A DNA stretch of 36,205 nucleotides. It comes from Bradyrhizobium sp. (GTDB lineage: Bacteria; Pseudomonadota; Alphaproteobacteria; Rhizobiales; Xanthobacteraceae). Every line of letters starts with the position of its first letter. Positions within the stretch are counted from its first letter, which is position 1. The notes below the pieces were generated by a model. That model did no database searches. It was not told where the DNA came from and saw nothing but the letters and a program-made list of their open reading frames with translations. Made by a program: the position numbers and the translations under genes. Shown piece after piece: positions 24,148-32,558 of the stretch. The stretch is from positions 1 through 36,205 of the forward strand of contig NZ_DAHUXJ010000131.1 of NCBI RefSeq assembly GCF_027307225.1, written 5' to 3'.

Positions 24148-25053
24148 TCAAAACCCGAATTTTGCCCAAATTGCCCTGACCTCGAGGGCCGAAATCGCCT
24201 CCTCCGGCAGGCTGGCGACGCCTTCCGATGCCGCAACGGCCCCGGGCGACCGACGCCCGAGCAGGCCGGACAGCATGCCGCTGGACGGCGCGATCAACGG
24301 CGTTTGTACTTTCTCGCCATAACGAGCCCGAAGCGTCGAGCGCAGGTCGCCGATCGAGTCGGCCAGACCAAGCGATACGGAGGTCTCGCCCGCCCAGTAC
24401 TCGCCGGTGAACAACAGGTCATCCGTGCCCTTCAGCCGCGCGCCCCGGCTTTGCTTCACGAGCGCGATGAAGATGTCGTGGATTTCGCGCTGGAGCGCTT
24501 TCAGCCGCGACACATCCTCGGGGTTTTCGGGGAGAAACGGGTCGAGCATCGCCTTGTGAGCGCCTGCCGTGTAGAGCCTTCGCTCGACTCCGACTTTCTT
24601 GATCAGTTCCTGAAATCCGAACGAGCCACCGACGACACCGATCGACCCGAGTATCGAGGAGGGATCGCAAAAAATCTCATCGCCGGCACATGCGATCATG
24701 TAGCCGCCCGACGCCGCGACGTCCTCGACGAACACCAGGACCGGGAGCTTCTTCTCCGCAGCGAGTTGGCGGATGCGCAAATAAATCTGCCGCGACTGCA
24801 CCGGCGAGCCGCCGGGCGAATTGATCACCAGCGCAACCGCCTTCGCGTTCTTGACCGAAAAGGCGCGCTCCAGCGTCCGCGCAAGGCCAGCGAGCGACAT
24901 TCCGGGCCGCAGCGGCGTCACCGCTCCGATCACGCCGGACAAACGCACCACCGGCACGACGGCCCGGCGGCGCCGCAGCCACGCCGGAATCCAGCTCATC
25001 AACTTTTCGATTGCGGCCGGCCATTGCCGCGCTCCGCTGAAATCTTCCGACAT
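24148..25053 (-). CDS. S49 family serine protease (SppA/SohB-like)
   Basis: The 301-residue product matches the single-domain S49 family: VPVVRLSGVIG, VALVINSPGGSPVQS, FVEDVAASGGYMIACAGDEIF with nucleophile Ser115, ILGSIGVVGGSFGF, and YTAGAHKAMLDPF with general base Lys167. These proteases use a Ser-Lys dyad to cut remnant signal peptides or membrane-inserted peptides. No clear membrane segment precedes the core; residues 11-27 (WPAAIEKLMSWIPAWL) could be amphipathic and bring the protein to the membrane. Start: ATG 25053 has GAGG seven bases upstream, a good site. It is the first gene of the glyQ-glyS run, and a divergent microprotein gene lies beyond. Confidence 0.88.
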   Translation of the reverse strand: MSEDFSGARQWPAAIEKLMSWIPAWLRRRRAVVPVVRLSGVIGAVTPLRPGMSLAGLARTLERAFSVKNAKAVALVINSPGGSPVQSRQIYLRIRQLAAEKKLPVLVFVEDVAASGGYMIACAGDEIFCDPSSILGSIGVVGGSFGFQELIKKVGVERRLYTAGAHKAMLDPFLPENPEDVSRLKALQREIHDIFIALVKQSRGARLKGTDDLLFTGEYWAGETSVSLGLADSIGDLRSTLRARYGEKVQTPLIAPSSGMLSGLLGRRSPGAVAASEGVASLPEEAISALEVRAIWAKFGF

Positions 25054-25127
25054 ACACTTACCTCAAATTAACCGTTTCTTATCACCACACTGTCATTGGA
25101 CCGAGAGAACGACCGTGTAGTTGAATC

Positions 25128-25161
25128 GTATCCTTGAGAGGGCCTCAAGCCGCCAGGATAC
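25128..25161 (+). promoter_or_regulatory. Structured leader hairpin before the microprotein gene
   Basis: GTATCCT (25128-25134) pairs with AGGATAC (25155-25161), and inside it CTTGAG (25133-25138) pairs with CTCAAG (25144-25149). The ribosome site GGAG (25165-25168) begins three bases after the outer stem, so folding could control translation of the downstream 32-codon gene. No known riboswitch is recognised. Confidence 0.5.
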
Positions 25162-25174
25162 AGCGGAGCACGCC

Positions 25175-25273
25175 ATGAAGATCTATTTGCTGATGACGCT
25201 GTTCGGTATCCTCTTCACTGCGATTCATCTCACCTCGGCGCCGAAACCGGACTCGAAGCCGGTTTCGCGGTAA
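25175..25273 (+). CDS. 32-residue single-span membrane microprotein
   Basis: The protein starts MKIYLLMTLFGILFTAIHLT and ends SAPKPDSKPVSR: one hydrophobic segment and a short charged tail. GGAG is six bases upstream of the ATG at 25175, and a stable leader hairpin precedes it. The frame ends in TAA 26 nt before the 3' end of the convergent methyltransferase gene. It is far below usual gene-length limits. Support is the ribosome site, the clean membrane-protein pattern and the leader; conservation has not been tested. Confidence 0.6.
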   Translation: MKIYLLMTLFGILFTAIHLTSAPKPDSKPVSR

Positions 25274-25299
25274 ATTCCCGGCTAACGCCTCTTCCAAAT

Positions 25300-26067
25300 T
25301 CACGGTATTGCCAGCGGCGGCAGGCTTTCGCCAGCCAGAATCTTCGCGGCATCCGACGTGGGACTGCCAGCTTCGTCGTTCAGCGCAAGCGCGGTCAGCA
25401 GACGTGTCGGTGCCCGCCCGCCTTTTGTGGCGCGGACCAGCACGCGGATCGCCGGCGAGGCCGCGTCGGCATGAACGGGCAGGATCATCATACTGCCGAA
25501 GCCACGGCCGAGCGCCGCCAGCACATCGGCAATTCCGTCGGCGCGCCAGATCATCACGAGATTGCCGCCCGACTTGAGAATCCGCCGGCTTGCATGAATC
25601 CATGCCTGAAGCGTTTCCGCGGCGGCGACATGCGCCACCTCCCGCGCTTTGTCCGGCGAGGCGCGATGCCGCGAAGCATCGTTGAAGGGCGGATTCATCA
25701 GCACGACATCGACGCTGTCAGCGCCAAGGCCCAGGGATGCGAAGCGCTCGGCGCTCGCGGTAACGTCAAGCACAAGAGCTTCAGCCGTAATCGCGTTGCC
25801 TGTCGCATTGGCCCGCGCCATCTCCGCGAGCGTCGCGTCGATCTCGGCGAGAACCAGCTTTATTCCACCGACACGCGTAGCAACCGCAAGGCCTGCCGCA
25901 CCGACGCCGGCACCAAAATCAACCACGCGATCGCCCGCGCGGGCAGGCGTTGCGGCTGCGAGCAGCATCGCATCGTGGCCGGCGCGATGGCCTGATTTCG
26001 GCTGGCGCAGGCGCAGTTTGCCACCGAGAAGAGTATCCTCGGTGACCTGGCGTGCCAGATCACTCAT
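25300..26067 (-). CDS. TrmN6-like (YfiC-type) SAM methyltransferase
   Basis: The 255-residue product has DTLLGGKLRLRQPKSGHRAGHDAMLLAAA at its N-terminus, motif I VVDFGAGVGAAGLAVA (residues 48-63), and the adenine-N6 signature NPPF at 125-128 (VVLMNPPFND). This order is typical of TrmN6/YfiC, which methylates N6 of A37 in tRNA-Val; related enzymes act on other RNAs or glutamine. Start: ATG 26067, which overlaps the stop of the DUF2007 gene by eight bases (ATGAGTGA); an upstream frame extends but does not resemble the family. Coupled translation with DUF2007 is likely. Confidence 0.8.
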   Translation of the reverse strand: MSDLARQVTEDTLLGGKLRLRQPKSGHRAGHDAMLLAAATPARAGDRVVDFGAGVGAAGLAVATRVGGIKLVLAEIDATLAEMARANATGNAITAEALVLDVTASAERFASLGLGADSVDVVLMNPPFNDASRHRASPDKAREVAHVAAAETLQAWIHASRRILKSGGNLVMIWRADGIADVLAALGRGFGSMMILPVHADAASPAIRVLVRATKGGRAPTRLLTALALNDEAGSPTSDAAKILAGESLPPLAIP

Positions 26068-26287
26068 CGGGCCGCAGTTCGTGGGCAAGGCCGGCATCGC
26101 GCAGAATTTCGCGGGCCTGGCGATTATCATCCTCGTGGACGAGAATTCGGCGCGGCAAGACACCGAGCGATCCCTCGATGATGCTCATATTCTGGTCAAG
26201 CACGAGATGATGGATATTGGCGCCATCAAGCAGCGCGCCAATTGCCGAAACCAGCACGATGTCGTTGGTCCGAACCAATTCCCGCAC
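26060..26287 (-). CDS. DUF2007 family small protein
   Basis: The 75-residue product (MRELVRTNDIVLVSAIGALL, then HHLVLDQNMSIIEGSLGVLPRRILVHEDD, NRQAREILRDAGL) fits the DUF2007 family, small ferredoxin-like-fold proteins labelled as putative signal transducers. The start is GTG 26287 with AGGAG eight bases upstream. Its stop overlaps the TrmN6-like ATG, so the two form a unit. It is divergent from the polyprenyl synthase gene across a 188-bp shared promoter region. Confidence 0.82.
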   Translation of the reverse strand: MRELVRTNDIVLVSAIGALLDGANIHHLVLDQNMSIIEGSLGVLPRRILVHEDDNRQAREILRDAGLAHELRPDE

Positions 26288-26475
26288 CTGACTTTCTCCT
26301 TTTATTCCGGCGGCCTGACGACATGTTGTTGCGCGCGCGGCCTTGCCGCCCCCGTAGTCCGATTCTACATTCGCTTTCGGCCCAGGCGGATAGCGAATGC
26401 CAAATCCGCTCGCCGAGCCGGCTTTCTATGGTTATATCCGAGGATATGGCCGGTTGGGCAAACCTGGAGACTTAC

Positions 26476-27486
26476 GTGGCGGTTATTGTTCCTTTTGAGA
26501 GCCCCTCAGACGCCTCGATCGACGGCCTCGTTCGGCTGGTGGCCGCCGATATGGAGCGGGTCAACGCGACCATCCTGTCGCGGACCGGTTCGGAAGTCAC
26601 CATGATCCCCGAGGTGGCCAATCACCTGATCTCATCGGGCGGCAAGCGGCTGCGTCCCATGCTGACGCTGGCGATGGCCAATCTGACCGGCTATTCCGGC
26701 GACGGCCACATCAAGCTCGCGGCGTCCGTCGAATTCATGCATACCGCAACGCTGCTGCATGACGACGTCGTCGACGAAAGCGAGATGCGGCGCGGCAAGC
26801 TGTCGGCCCGAATGCTCTGGGGCAACGAGGCCAGCGTCCTGGTCGGCGATTTCCTGCTCGGCCAGGCCTTCCGGATGATGGTCGAGGTCGGCTCGCTGCG
26901 CGCGCTCGACATCCTGTCGGCGGCGGCGGCCACCATCGCCGAGGGCGAGGTGATGCAGTTGGCCGCGGCGAAAAATACCGCCACCACGGAGGACGAATAC
27001 CTCGCCGTTATCAGAGGCAAGACAGCCGAGTTGTTTGCCGCCGCCTGCGAAGTAGGTCCCGTGATCGCCAACCGTCCGAAGGACGAACAAACCGCCTGTC
27101 GCTCGGTTGGCATGAATCTCGGCATCGCGTTCCAGCTCGTCGACGACGTGCTCGATTACGGCGGCAAATCGGCTAAGCTCGGCAAGAACGTCGGCGACGA
27201 TTTCCGCGAGGGCAAGATCACGCTGCCGGTGGTCCTGGCGTTCCGCCGCGGCAACGATGTCGAGCGCGAATTCTGGCGCAGGGCGCTCGAGCGCGGCGAG
27301 ATCGACGATGGCGATCTCGATCACGCTGTCGGGCTGATGACCAAGCACCGCGCGCTCGAGGACACCATCAATCGCGCGCAACATTACGGCGCGATCGCCG
27401 TCGATGCGCTGGCGCTGTTTCCGCCTTCGCCGATGAAGACCGCGCTGGAGCAGGTGGTGGCATTCTGCCTGGCGCGAACGCACTGA
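26476..27486 (+). CDS. Long-chain trans-polyprenyl diphosphate synthase (octa/decaprenyl type)
   Basis: The 336-residue product is an IspB/DdsA-type prenyltransferase. The first Asp-rich motif is LLHDDVVDE (DDVVD at 96-100), the second is QLVDDVLDYGG (DDVLD at 223-227), and GGKRLRPML (55-63) binds isopentenyl diphosphate. It elongates farnesyl diphosphate with IPP to the side chain of ubiquinone. Small residues five positions before the first motif fit a long product; length C40 or C50 cannot be fixed from sequence. Start: GTG 26476 has GGAGA five to six bases upstream and gives the common beginning MAVIVPFE; ATG 26428 and 26446 are in-frame but less well placed. It converges with ispE, 21 nt apart. 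Confidence 0.9.
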   Translation: MAVIVPFESPSDASIDGLVRLVAADMERVNATILSRTGSEVTMIPEVANHLISSGGKRLRPMLTLAMANLTGYSGDGHIKLAASVEFMHTATLLHDDVVDESEMRRGKLSARMLWGNEASVLVGDFLLGQAFRMMVEVGSLRALDILSAAAATIAEGEVMQLAAAKNTATTEDEYLAVIRGKTAELFAAACEVGPVIANRPKDEQTACRSVGMNLGIAFQLVDDVLDYGGKSAKLGKNVGDDFREGKITLPVVLAFRRGNDVEREFWRRALERGEIDDGDLDHAVGLMTKHRALEDTINRAQHYGAIAVDALALFPPSPMKTALEQVVAFCLARTH

Positions 27487-27507
27487 GCGCGACGCCAGAG
27501 CGTTGCA

Positions 27508-28434
27508 TCAGCTCAACGTGCCGGCGTGCACCCACCACTCCGGATGATCGTGGCGAATCTTTTCCGCCGCCCGGCCGGCCTCGGCGGTGTTCTCATAAAT
27601 CGCAAAGCACGTGGCGCCAGAGCCAGACATGCGGGCCAGCCAGGCGCCGTTGGTGGCACTTAGCGCCGAGATCACATTCCTGATGACGGGTTGAATCCGC
27701 ATGGCCGGCGCCTCCAGGTCGTTGGAGCTGTCAGCGAACGCTTCGACCCATTCCTCAAGTGAAGCTCCCGCGTCCGGCCAGACCATGGCCCGGATAACGT
27801 CGGCGACACCCACGAGCAGTTCGCCGTTGCGCAGGCCCAGTGCGGCGAACACATCCTTGGTCGCCACCGCGACGCGCGGATTGACCAGCACACAAGGAAG
27901 CTTCGGCAACGCTAATGGCAGCAGCTTCTCCCCCACGCCGGTCATGACACAGGCCAGCGAGGGGACACAGACCGGAACGTCGGCGCCGGTCAATCTCGCG
28001 ACTTCGATCACGCGAGCATCATCGATCGCAAGGCCGTTGGCCCGCGCGAGCAGCCGCAATGCCGCCGCGGCATCCGCCGAGCCGCCGCCGATCCCGGCTG
28101 CGACGGGCAGCACCTTGTGGAGCGTGAAGGTGCCGCTCTTCAGGCCCTTCACGCGTTCGGCCAGGAGCCGTGCCGCCTTGAGCACGAGGTTGTCGTCGAG
28201 ACCGCCGCACGCATTCGCCAGCGGGCCTGACGTCTTGAGTCGCAGCTCGCCGCCCGGAAGCAGCGTCAGCCGATCGGCACAGTCGGCAAACGCGACCACG
28301 CTTTCCAGATCGTGATAGCCGTCGACGCGCCGTCCAACCACCCGAAGGGTCAGATTGACCTTGGCACGCGCGTCTTCGACAATTTCTCCGATAGGGGATC
28401 TAGCGGCCGCGTCGGTCGGTTCACCCGAGGTCAT
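27508..28434 (-). CDS. ispE: 4-diphosphocytidyl-2-C-methyl-D-erythritol kinase
   Basis: The 308-residue product is a GHMP kinase: ARAKVNLTLRVVGRRVDGYHDLES near residues 22-45 (Lys25), ATP loop AAGIGGGSADAAAALRLL (112-129), catalytic Asp152 in GADVPVC, and RMSGSGATCFAIY near the end. It phosphorylates the 2-hydroxyl of CDP-methylerythritol in the MEP route to isoprenoid precursors. Start: ATG 28434; a TTG at 28455 adds seven residues and is less likely. The MEP enzyme and the long-chain polyprenyl synthase opposite it belong to one metabolic line. It lies downstream of the TPR gene across a terminator-like hairpin, so it may have its own promoter in 28435-28542. Confidence 0.93.
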   Translation of the reverse strand: MTSGEPTDAAARSPIGEIVEDARAKVNLTLRVVGRRVDGYHDLESVVAFADCADRLTLLPGGELRLKTSGPLANACGGLDDNLVLKAARLLAERVKGLKSGTFTLHKVLPVAAGIGGGSADAAAALRLLARANGLAIDDARVIEVARLTGADVPVCVPSLACVMTGVGEKLLPLALPKLPCVLVNPRVAVATKDVFAALGLRNGELLVGVADVIRAMVWPDAGASLEEWVEAFADSSNDLEAPAMRIQPVIRNVISALSATNGAWLARMSGSGATCFAIYENTAEAGRAAEKIRHDHPEWWVHAGTLS

Positions 28435-28518
28435 GGCGAATGCAAATCCAGTCAACCGAGGGCAACCGATAGAGAAAACGACGCCTCAAAATCTCAGCCG
28501 GGAACATCATAAAAGTGC

Positions 28519-28537
28519 CGGGGCCGTTGCGGCCCCG
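28519..28537 (-). terminator. Rho-independent terminator after the TPR gene
   Basis: CGGGGCC (28519-28525) pairs with GGCCCCG (28531-28537) over a 5-nt loop. It begins six bases after the TPR gene's stop codon (28543), and on the minus strand the stem is followed by GCACTTTTATG, a short T-run. It should separate the TPR gene from ispE. Confidence 0.7.
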
Positions 28538-28542
28538 ATCCA

Positions 28543-30324
28543 TCACCCGCCCTTGCCTTCATCTTTCTTCTTCTCGGCAGCAGCGGCCGACGACGAGGAC
28601 CCATCGTCGGTCAAGCCATGCTCGATCTTGGCCTCGATCTTCGGCAGATCCTCCGGTTCCGGCTTGAGGTCGCGGGCGTGCGCCCACTGGAACTTGGCTT
28701 CCAGCGTGCGACCGACGCGCCAATAGGCGTCACCGAGGTGATCATTGATCGTCGGATCTTCGGGCTTGAGGTCGACCGCCCGTTCCAGATTCTTGACGGC
28801 CTCGTCGTAGTTGCCGATGCGGAAGTAGGCCCAGCCCAGCGAGTCCACGATATACCCGTCATCCGGACGCTGCTCGACGGCACGTTTGATCATCTTCATG
28901 CCTTCGTCGAGATTGACGCCCTGATCGATCCAGGAATAGCCGAGATAGTTGAGGACATGCGGCTGTTCGGGCTGCAGCTCAAGCGCCTTGCGCATATCGG
29001 CTTCTGCTTTGGTCCACTGCTTGTCGCGCTCTTCGCAGATACCCCGGTAATAGTAGTAAACCCAGGTATTCTTGTCGGTCGCCTTCGGCAGGATGTCGAT
29101 GCCGTGCGAATAGGTGCCGACACAGTCGGCGAACTTCTTGCGGCCGCGCTCGATATTGCCGAGCGCCATCACGGCCTCGATATCCCTGGAGTCGTCCGCG
29201 ATCACACCCTTGAGAATCTTGATCGCCTCGTCGGTGCGGTCAGCCGCGTCGAGATCGATCGCGAGCTGGATCTGCGCATTGCGCTTGAGGGGCGAGCTTG
29301 ACGGCATGCGCTCATAAACCTTGATCGCCATCTGCGGCTTCTTCACCGATTCATAGAGGTCGGCGAGCGACAGCAAGGCCATCGGGTGGTTCGGGACCAG
29401 ATAGAGAGCGAGTTGCAGGTAAACCAGAGCGAGGTCCTCGCCGCCGCGGCGGGTCAATGTGGCCCCGATGCCGTAGAGTGCCTCGGCCGCGCCGGCCTGT
29501 GGCGAATCCACGATCGGCGGCAGCTTCTTGCCGGCGTCGATCTCGCGCATCGCTTGCTGTATCAGCGGATGGCGCGGTAGCTTCTTGTCGAAGGCTTCAA
29601 AGACTTGCTTTGCCGCAGCCGCATCCTTGTTGCGCGACAGCCAGCGGCCATAGTCGTCAGCGACGCGCAGCATCGAATCTTCGAGCTTGTAGGCTCGCTC
29701 GAGGCGGACGCCGGCGTCCTTTTCCTTGCCCGCCAGTTCGAGGATCATGCCCGAATGCAGGTCCTTGAAGATCGGATACCACTCCGGACCGTTCAGCTTG
29801 TCGATCGTGGCCACCGCACCCTTGGCGTCGCCGGCGCCGTAGGCGGCCCAGCCGGACAGCAGGGTGGCGACTAGATCCGTGATCGGCCCGCGGACCGACT
29901 GGTTGATGTTGGTTTGCGCGCTGGCGTATTTCTTCAGCTTGAGATCGCGCACGCCAATCACCAGTCGTGCCACGCGATTGGTCTTGTCGCCGGCAAGGAT
30001 CCGGTCGGCAAGCTTGACGGCTTCGTCGATGTCGCCGTCCGCAAGCGAGGAAATGAAGGCACGATCGAGCAATTCGTTGTTCTTCGGATCGGTGCGGAGC
30101 GCCGACCGATAGAAGGCGGCGGCCGAGGCGGCATCCCGCTCGACGCTGGCGTGGCGGGCGGCGAGATAGCTGCCGGACGTCGTCAGCGTCTTCAGGTCAC
30201 GGGCAGAGGGAAATTGAGCGGAGTTGTCGGTGGGATGCTCAGGCGTCTGCGCGGCAGCGGCCACCGGCAGTACCAGGAAAGCGAGTGCGGCAATCGTCGA
30301 GCGATTGAATCGGAAAGAAAGCAT
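28543..30324 (-). CDS. Periplasmic TPR-repeat protein
   Basis: The 593-residue precursor has a signal peptide (FRFNRSTIAALAFLVLPVAAAA, likely cut near residue 25). The rest is TPR-type helical repeats, clearest in the last third: WTKAEADMRKALELQPEQP, VLNYLGYSWIDQGVNLDEG, YIVDSLGWAYFRIGNYDEAVKN, and INDHLGDAYWRVGRTLEA. A lysine/glutamate-rich tail ends the protein. This type is conserved next to ispE in rhizobia by my recollection, but its partner is unknown; TPR proteins generally scaffold complexes, for example at the envelope. Start: ATG 30324 with AAGG about ten bases upstream; a GTG one codon earlier is possible. A terminator follows. Confidence 0.85.
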   Translation of the reverse strand: MLSFRFNRSTIAALAFLVLPVAAAAQTPEHPTDNSAQFPSARDLKTLTTSGSYLAARHASVERDAASAAAFYRSALRTDPKNNELLDRAFISSLADGDIDEAVKLADRILAGDKTNRVARLVIGVRDLKLKKYASAQTNINQSVRGPITDLVATLLSGWAAYGAGDAKGAVATIDKLNGPEWYPIFKDLHSGMILELAGKEKDAGVRLERAYKLEDSMLRVADDYGRWLSRNKDAAAAKQVFEAFDKKLPRHPLIQQAMREIDAGKKLPPIVDSPQAGAAEALYGIGATLTRRGGEDLALVYLQLALYLVPNHPMALLSLADLYESVKKPQMAIKVYERMPSSSPLKRNAQIQLAIDLDAADRTDEAIKILKGVIADDSRDIEAVMALGNIERGRKKFADCVGTYSHGIDILPKATDKNTWVYYYYRGICEERDKQWTKAEADMRKALELQPEQPHVLNYLGYSWIDQGVNLDEGMKMIKRAVEQRPDDGYIVDSLGWAYFRIGNYDEAVKNLERAVDLKPEDPTINDHLGDAYWRVGRTLEAKFQWAHARDLKPEPEDLPKIEAKIEHGLTDDGSSSSAAAAEKKKDEGKGG

Positions 30325-30556
30325 CACGGTTCGCCTTGGCTCCAGGGTCTACGGCTGCGATTATGTGAACAGTTTCAGATGCAAGCTCGATCGGCGCATC
30401 AAGTGTTGCGACAATGCAGGTTTTGACGCCCAACCGCAAGGATACAGGGATTGCAAATCGACCGACGAGACGTCCTTCACTACCTTACCCGCCTGAAAAC
30501 GCTGGCACTATGGCGGTATCGTGGCGCAGCTACCGATGGCTCTCACGCGATCGTGG

Positions 30557-32215
30557 TCACATTGCCTCGTAGTTAGGTCCGCCGCCGCCTTCGGGGGGAA
30601 CCCAGGTAATGTTGCCGTTCGGGTCCTTGATGTCGCAGGTTTTGCAGTGAACGCAGTTCTGGGCATTGATCACAAAGCGCGGACCTGAGGTTTCCTCCAC
30701 CCACTCGTAGACTCCAGCCGGACAGTAGCGGTTGGACGGACCTGCAAAGACGTCGTGTTCAGAGGTCTGTTGCAGGTTCATGTCGGCAACCTTCAGATGA
30801 ACCGGCTGATCCTCCTCATGGTTGGTATTGGACAAGAACACCGACGATAGTTTGTCGAATGAAATCTTGCCGTCCGGCTTTGACGCTGCAACCGGCGCGT
30901 GAACCTTTGCCGGATCGAGCGTGCTCCGGTCAGGCTTGGCGTGCGACTGGGTTCCAAACAGCGAGAAACCGAGCGAGTTGCACCACATGTCGAATATCCC
31001 GAGTCCGGCGCCGACGAAGGTACCGAATTTCGACAACAGCGGCTTGGCGTTGCGGACGGGGTAGAGGTCCTTGCCGACTGCCGACGACCGCCAGGCATTT
31101 TCATACTCGACAAGCTCGTCATTCGTACGCCCTGCACCGAGCGCGGCGTGGACGTGCTCGGCCGCAAGCATGCCGCTGCCCATCGCATTGTGCACTCCCT
31201 TGATCCGCGGCACGTTCACAAAACCCGCAGCGCAGCCGATCAAGGCGCCTCCGGGGAAGCTCAGACGCGGCACCGATTGATAGCCGCCTTCCGTGATCGC
31301 GCGCGCGCCATAGGCAAGCCTCTTGCCCCCTTCGAGCACAGAGCGAACGGCCGGGTGCGTCTTGATACGCTGAAACTCGTCGAAGGGAGACAGGTACGGA
31401 TCGTCGTAGTTCAGGTGAACCACGAAGCCGATCGACACGAGGTTCTCGTCATAATGATAGAAGAACAGGCCGCCGCCAGTGTCATTCTTCAGAGGCCAGC
31501 CAACCGCGTGCTGAACCAGGCCTTTCTGGTGCTTGGCTGGATCGATTTGCCAGACTTCCTTCAGACCGATGCCGAATTTCGGCGGCTCGCTCTTGGCATC
31601 GAGCGCAAACTTCGCAATGAGTTGCTTGGTGAGGCTGCCGCGTGCACCCTCGGCAAAAAGCGTATACTTGCCGCAGAGTTCCATGCCGCGGGTGAAGGAA
31701 GCCTTGTGCGAGCCATCCTTGGCGATCCCCATATCGCCCGTGGCGACACCGCGCACCGCGCCCTGATCGTCATAGAGCACTTCGGCGGCGGCAAAGCCCG
31801 GATAAATCTCGACGCCCAAAGCCTCTGCCTTGCCGGCCAGCCATCGGCAAAGCCGGCCGAGCGAACCGATGTAGCAATGATGGTTATTCATCAACGGCGG
31901 CATGATGAAATTCGGCACCTTGATCGCGTTCGTCTCGGTGAACCAGAAGAACCGGTCGTCCTTCACCTGCGTTTTCAGCGGACAATCGGCATCCTCTCGC
32001 CAATCGGGCATGAGCTTGTCGAGTCCCGCAGGGTCCATTACGGCGCCCGACAAAATATGTGCGCCGACTTCCGACCCCTTCTCGACCACCACAACGGAAA
32101 GTTCGGGATTGAGTTGCTTCAACCGGATGGCTGCGCCGAGACCCGACGGGCCAGCGCCGACGATCACGACGTCGAATTCCATGGATTCGCGCGGCGACAA
32201 TTCTTCGGTGCTCAT
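30557..32215 (-). CDS. Electron transfer flavoprotein-ubiquinone oxidoreductase
   Basis: The 552-residue product begins with an FAD-binding fold (FDVVIVGAGPSGLGAAIRL, residues 14-32) and contains VGAHILSGAVMDP and the membrane-associated ubiquinone-binding middle region. It ends with a 4Fe-4S domain: CPAGVYEW, then NCVHCKTCDIKDP, giving the four cysteine ligands. ETF-QO takes electrons from reduced ETF, produced by acyl-CoA and other dehydrogenases, and passes them to ubiquinone at the inner membrane. Start: ATG 32215; the ribosome site is weak, and ATG at residue 12 (MEFDVVIVG) is an alternative. The 167-nt composite hairpin element begins 25 nt upstream of this start. Confidence 0.94.
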   Translation of the reverse strand: MSTEELSPRESMEFDVVIVGAGPSGLGAAIRLKQLNPELSVVVVEKGSEVGAHILSGAVMDPAGLDKLMPDWREDADCPLKTQVKDDRFFWFTETNAIKVPNFIMPPLMNNHHCYIGSLGRLCRWLAGKAEALGVEIYPGFAAAEVLYDDQGAVRGVATGDMGIAKDGSHKASFTRGMELCGKYTLFAEGARGSLTKQLIAKFALDAKSEPPKFGIGLKEVWQIDPAKHQKGLVQHAVGWPLKNDTGGGLFFYHYDENLVSIGFVVHLNYDDPYLSPFDEFQRIKTHPAVRSVLEGGKRLAYGARAITEGGYQSVPRLSFPGGALIGCAAGFVNVPRIKGVHNAMGSGMLAAEHVHAALGAGRTNDELVEYENAWRSSAVGKDLYPVRNAKPLLSKFGTFVGAGLGIFDMWCNSLGFSLFGTQSHAKPDRSTLDPAKVHAPVAASKPDGKISFDKLSSVFLSNTNHEEDQPVHLKVADMNLQQTSEHDVFAGPSNRYCPAGVYEWVEETSGPRFVINAQNCVHCKTCDIKDPNGNITWVPPEGGGGPNYEAM

Positions 32216-32240
32216 GATCAGGTCTCAGGCTTGAAATGGG

Positions 32241-32316
32241 CTAGTGGTCCGATTCTAACATTTGCATCCCGGTGTGGGAGGCACTTTTGCAAATGTTAGA
32301 ATCAAAGGACCACCAG
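32241..32316. repeat. Hairpin H1 of composite element 1 (reverse orientation)
   Basis: Outer stem CTAGTGGTCC (32241-32250) with GGACCACCAG (32307-32316), one mismatch near the tip. Inner stem GATTCTAACATTTGCA (32251-32266) with its perfect inverted copy at 32288-32303. A 3-nt AAA bulge at 32304-32306 interrupts the right side only. The loop is 21 nt. No protein frame is supported. Confidence 0.92.
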
Positions 32317-32329
32317 CAAACATTGGTTT

Positions 32330-32407
32330 CTAGTGGAGTTTTGGATTTGACATTCGCATTTCGAATGCTCGGCAAGGGGGCGGCGAATGTCAAATCCACT
32401 CCACACG
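32330..32407. repeat. Hairpin H2 of composite element 1 (forward orientation)
   Basis: Outer stem CTAGTGGAGT (32330-32339) with ACTCCAC (32398-32404); the right tip is ACG instead of TAG. A TTT bulge (32340-32342) is on the left only. Inner stem GGATTTGACATTCGC (32343-32357) with its perfect inverted copy at 32383-32397. The loop is 25 nt. It is separated from H1 by 13 nt. The remaining 151 bp to the UDG gene must hold that gene's promoter; I see no convincing -35/-10 there. Confidence 0.9.
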
Positions 32408-32558
32408 TTGTTTCCGATTTTTACGGGAAGAACAATATGGAAATGCCGTTCCGTTGCAGGGCGATCCGGCCTAGAGTTACGATCGGTCATCCGCGTCGAC
32501 CGCAAGGCGGCGTTCGCCATGCGGAATTCCAGAAGCAAAGCCGTACCGGATCAACAAG

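Noticed and set aside
22826..24322. 498-codon plus-strand frame
   Set aside because: Antisense to glyQ, the small membrane protein gene and the S49 protease gene.
30899..32299. 466-codon plus-strand frame
   Set aside because: Antisense to ETF-QO; its end enters hairpin H1, which is not coding.
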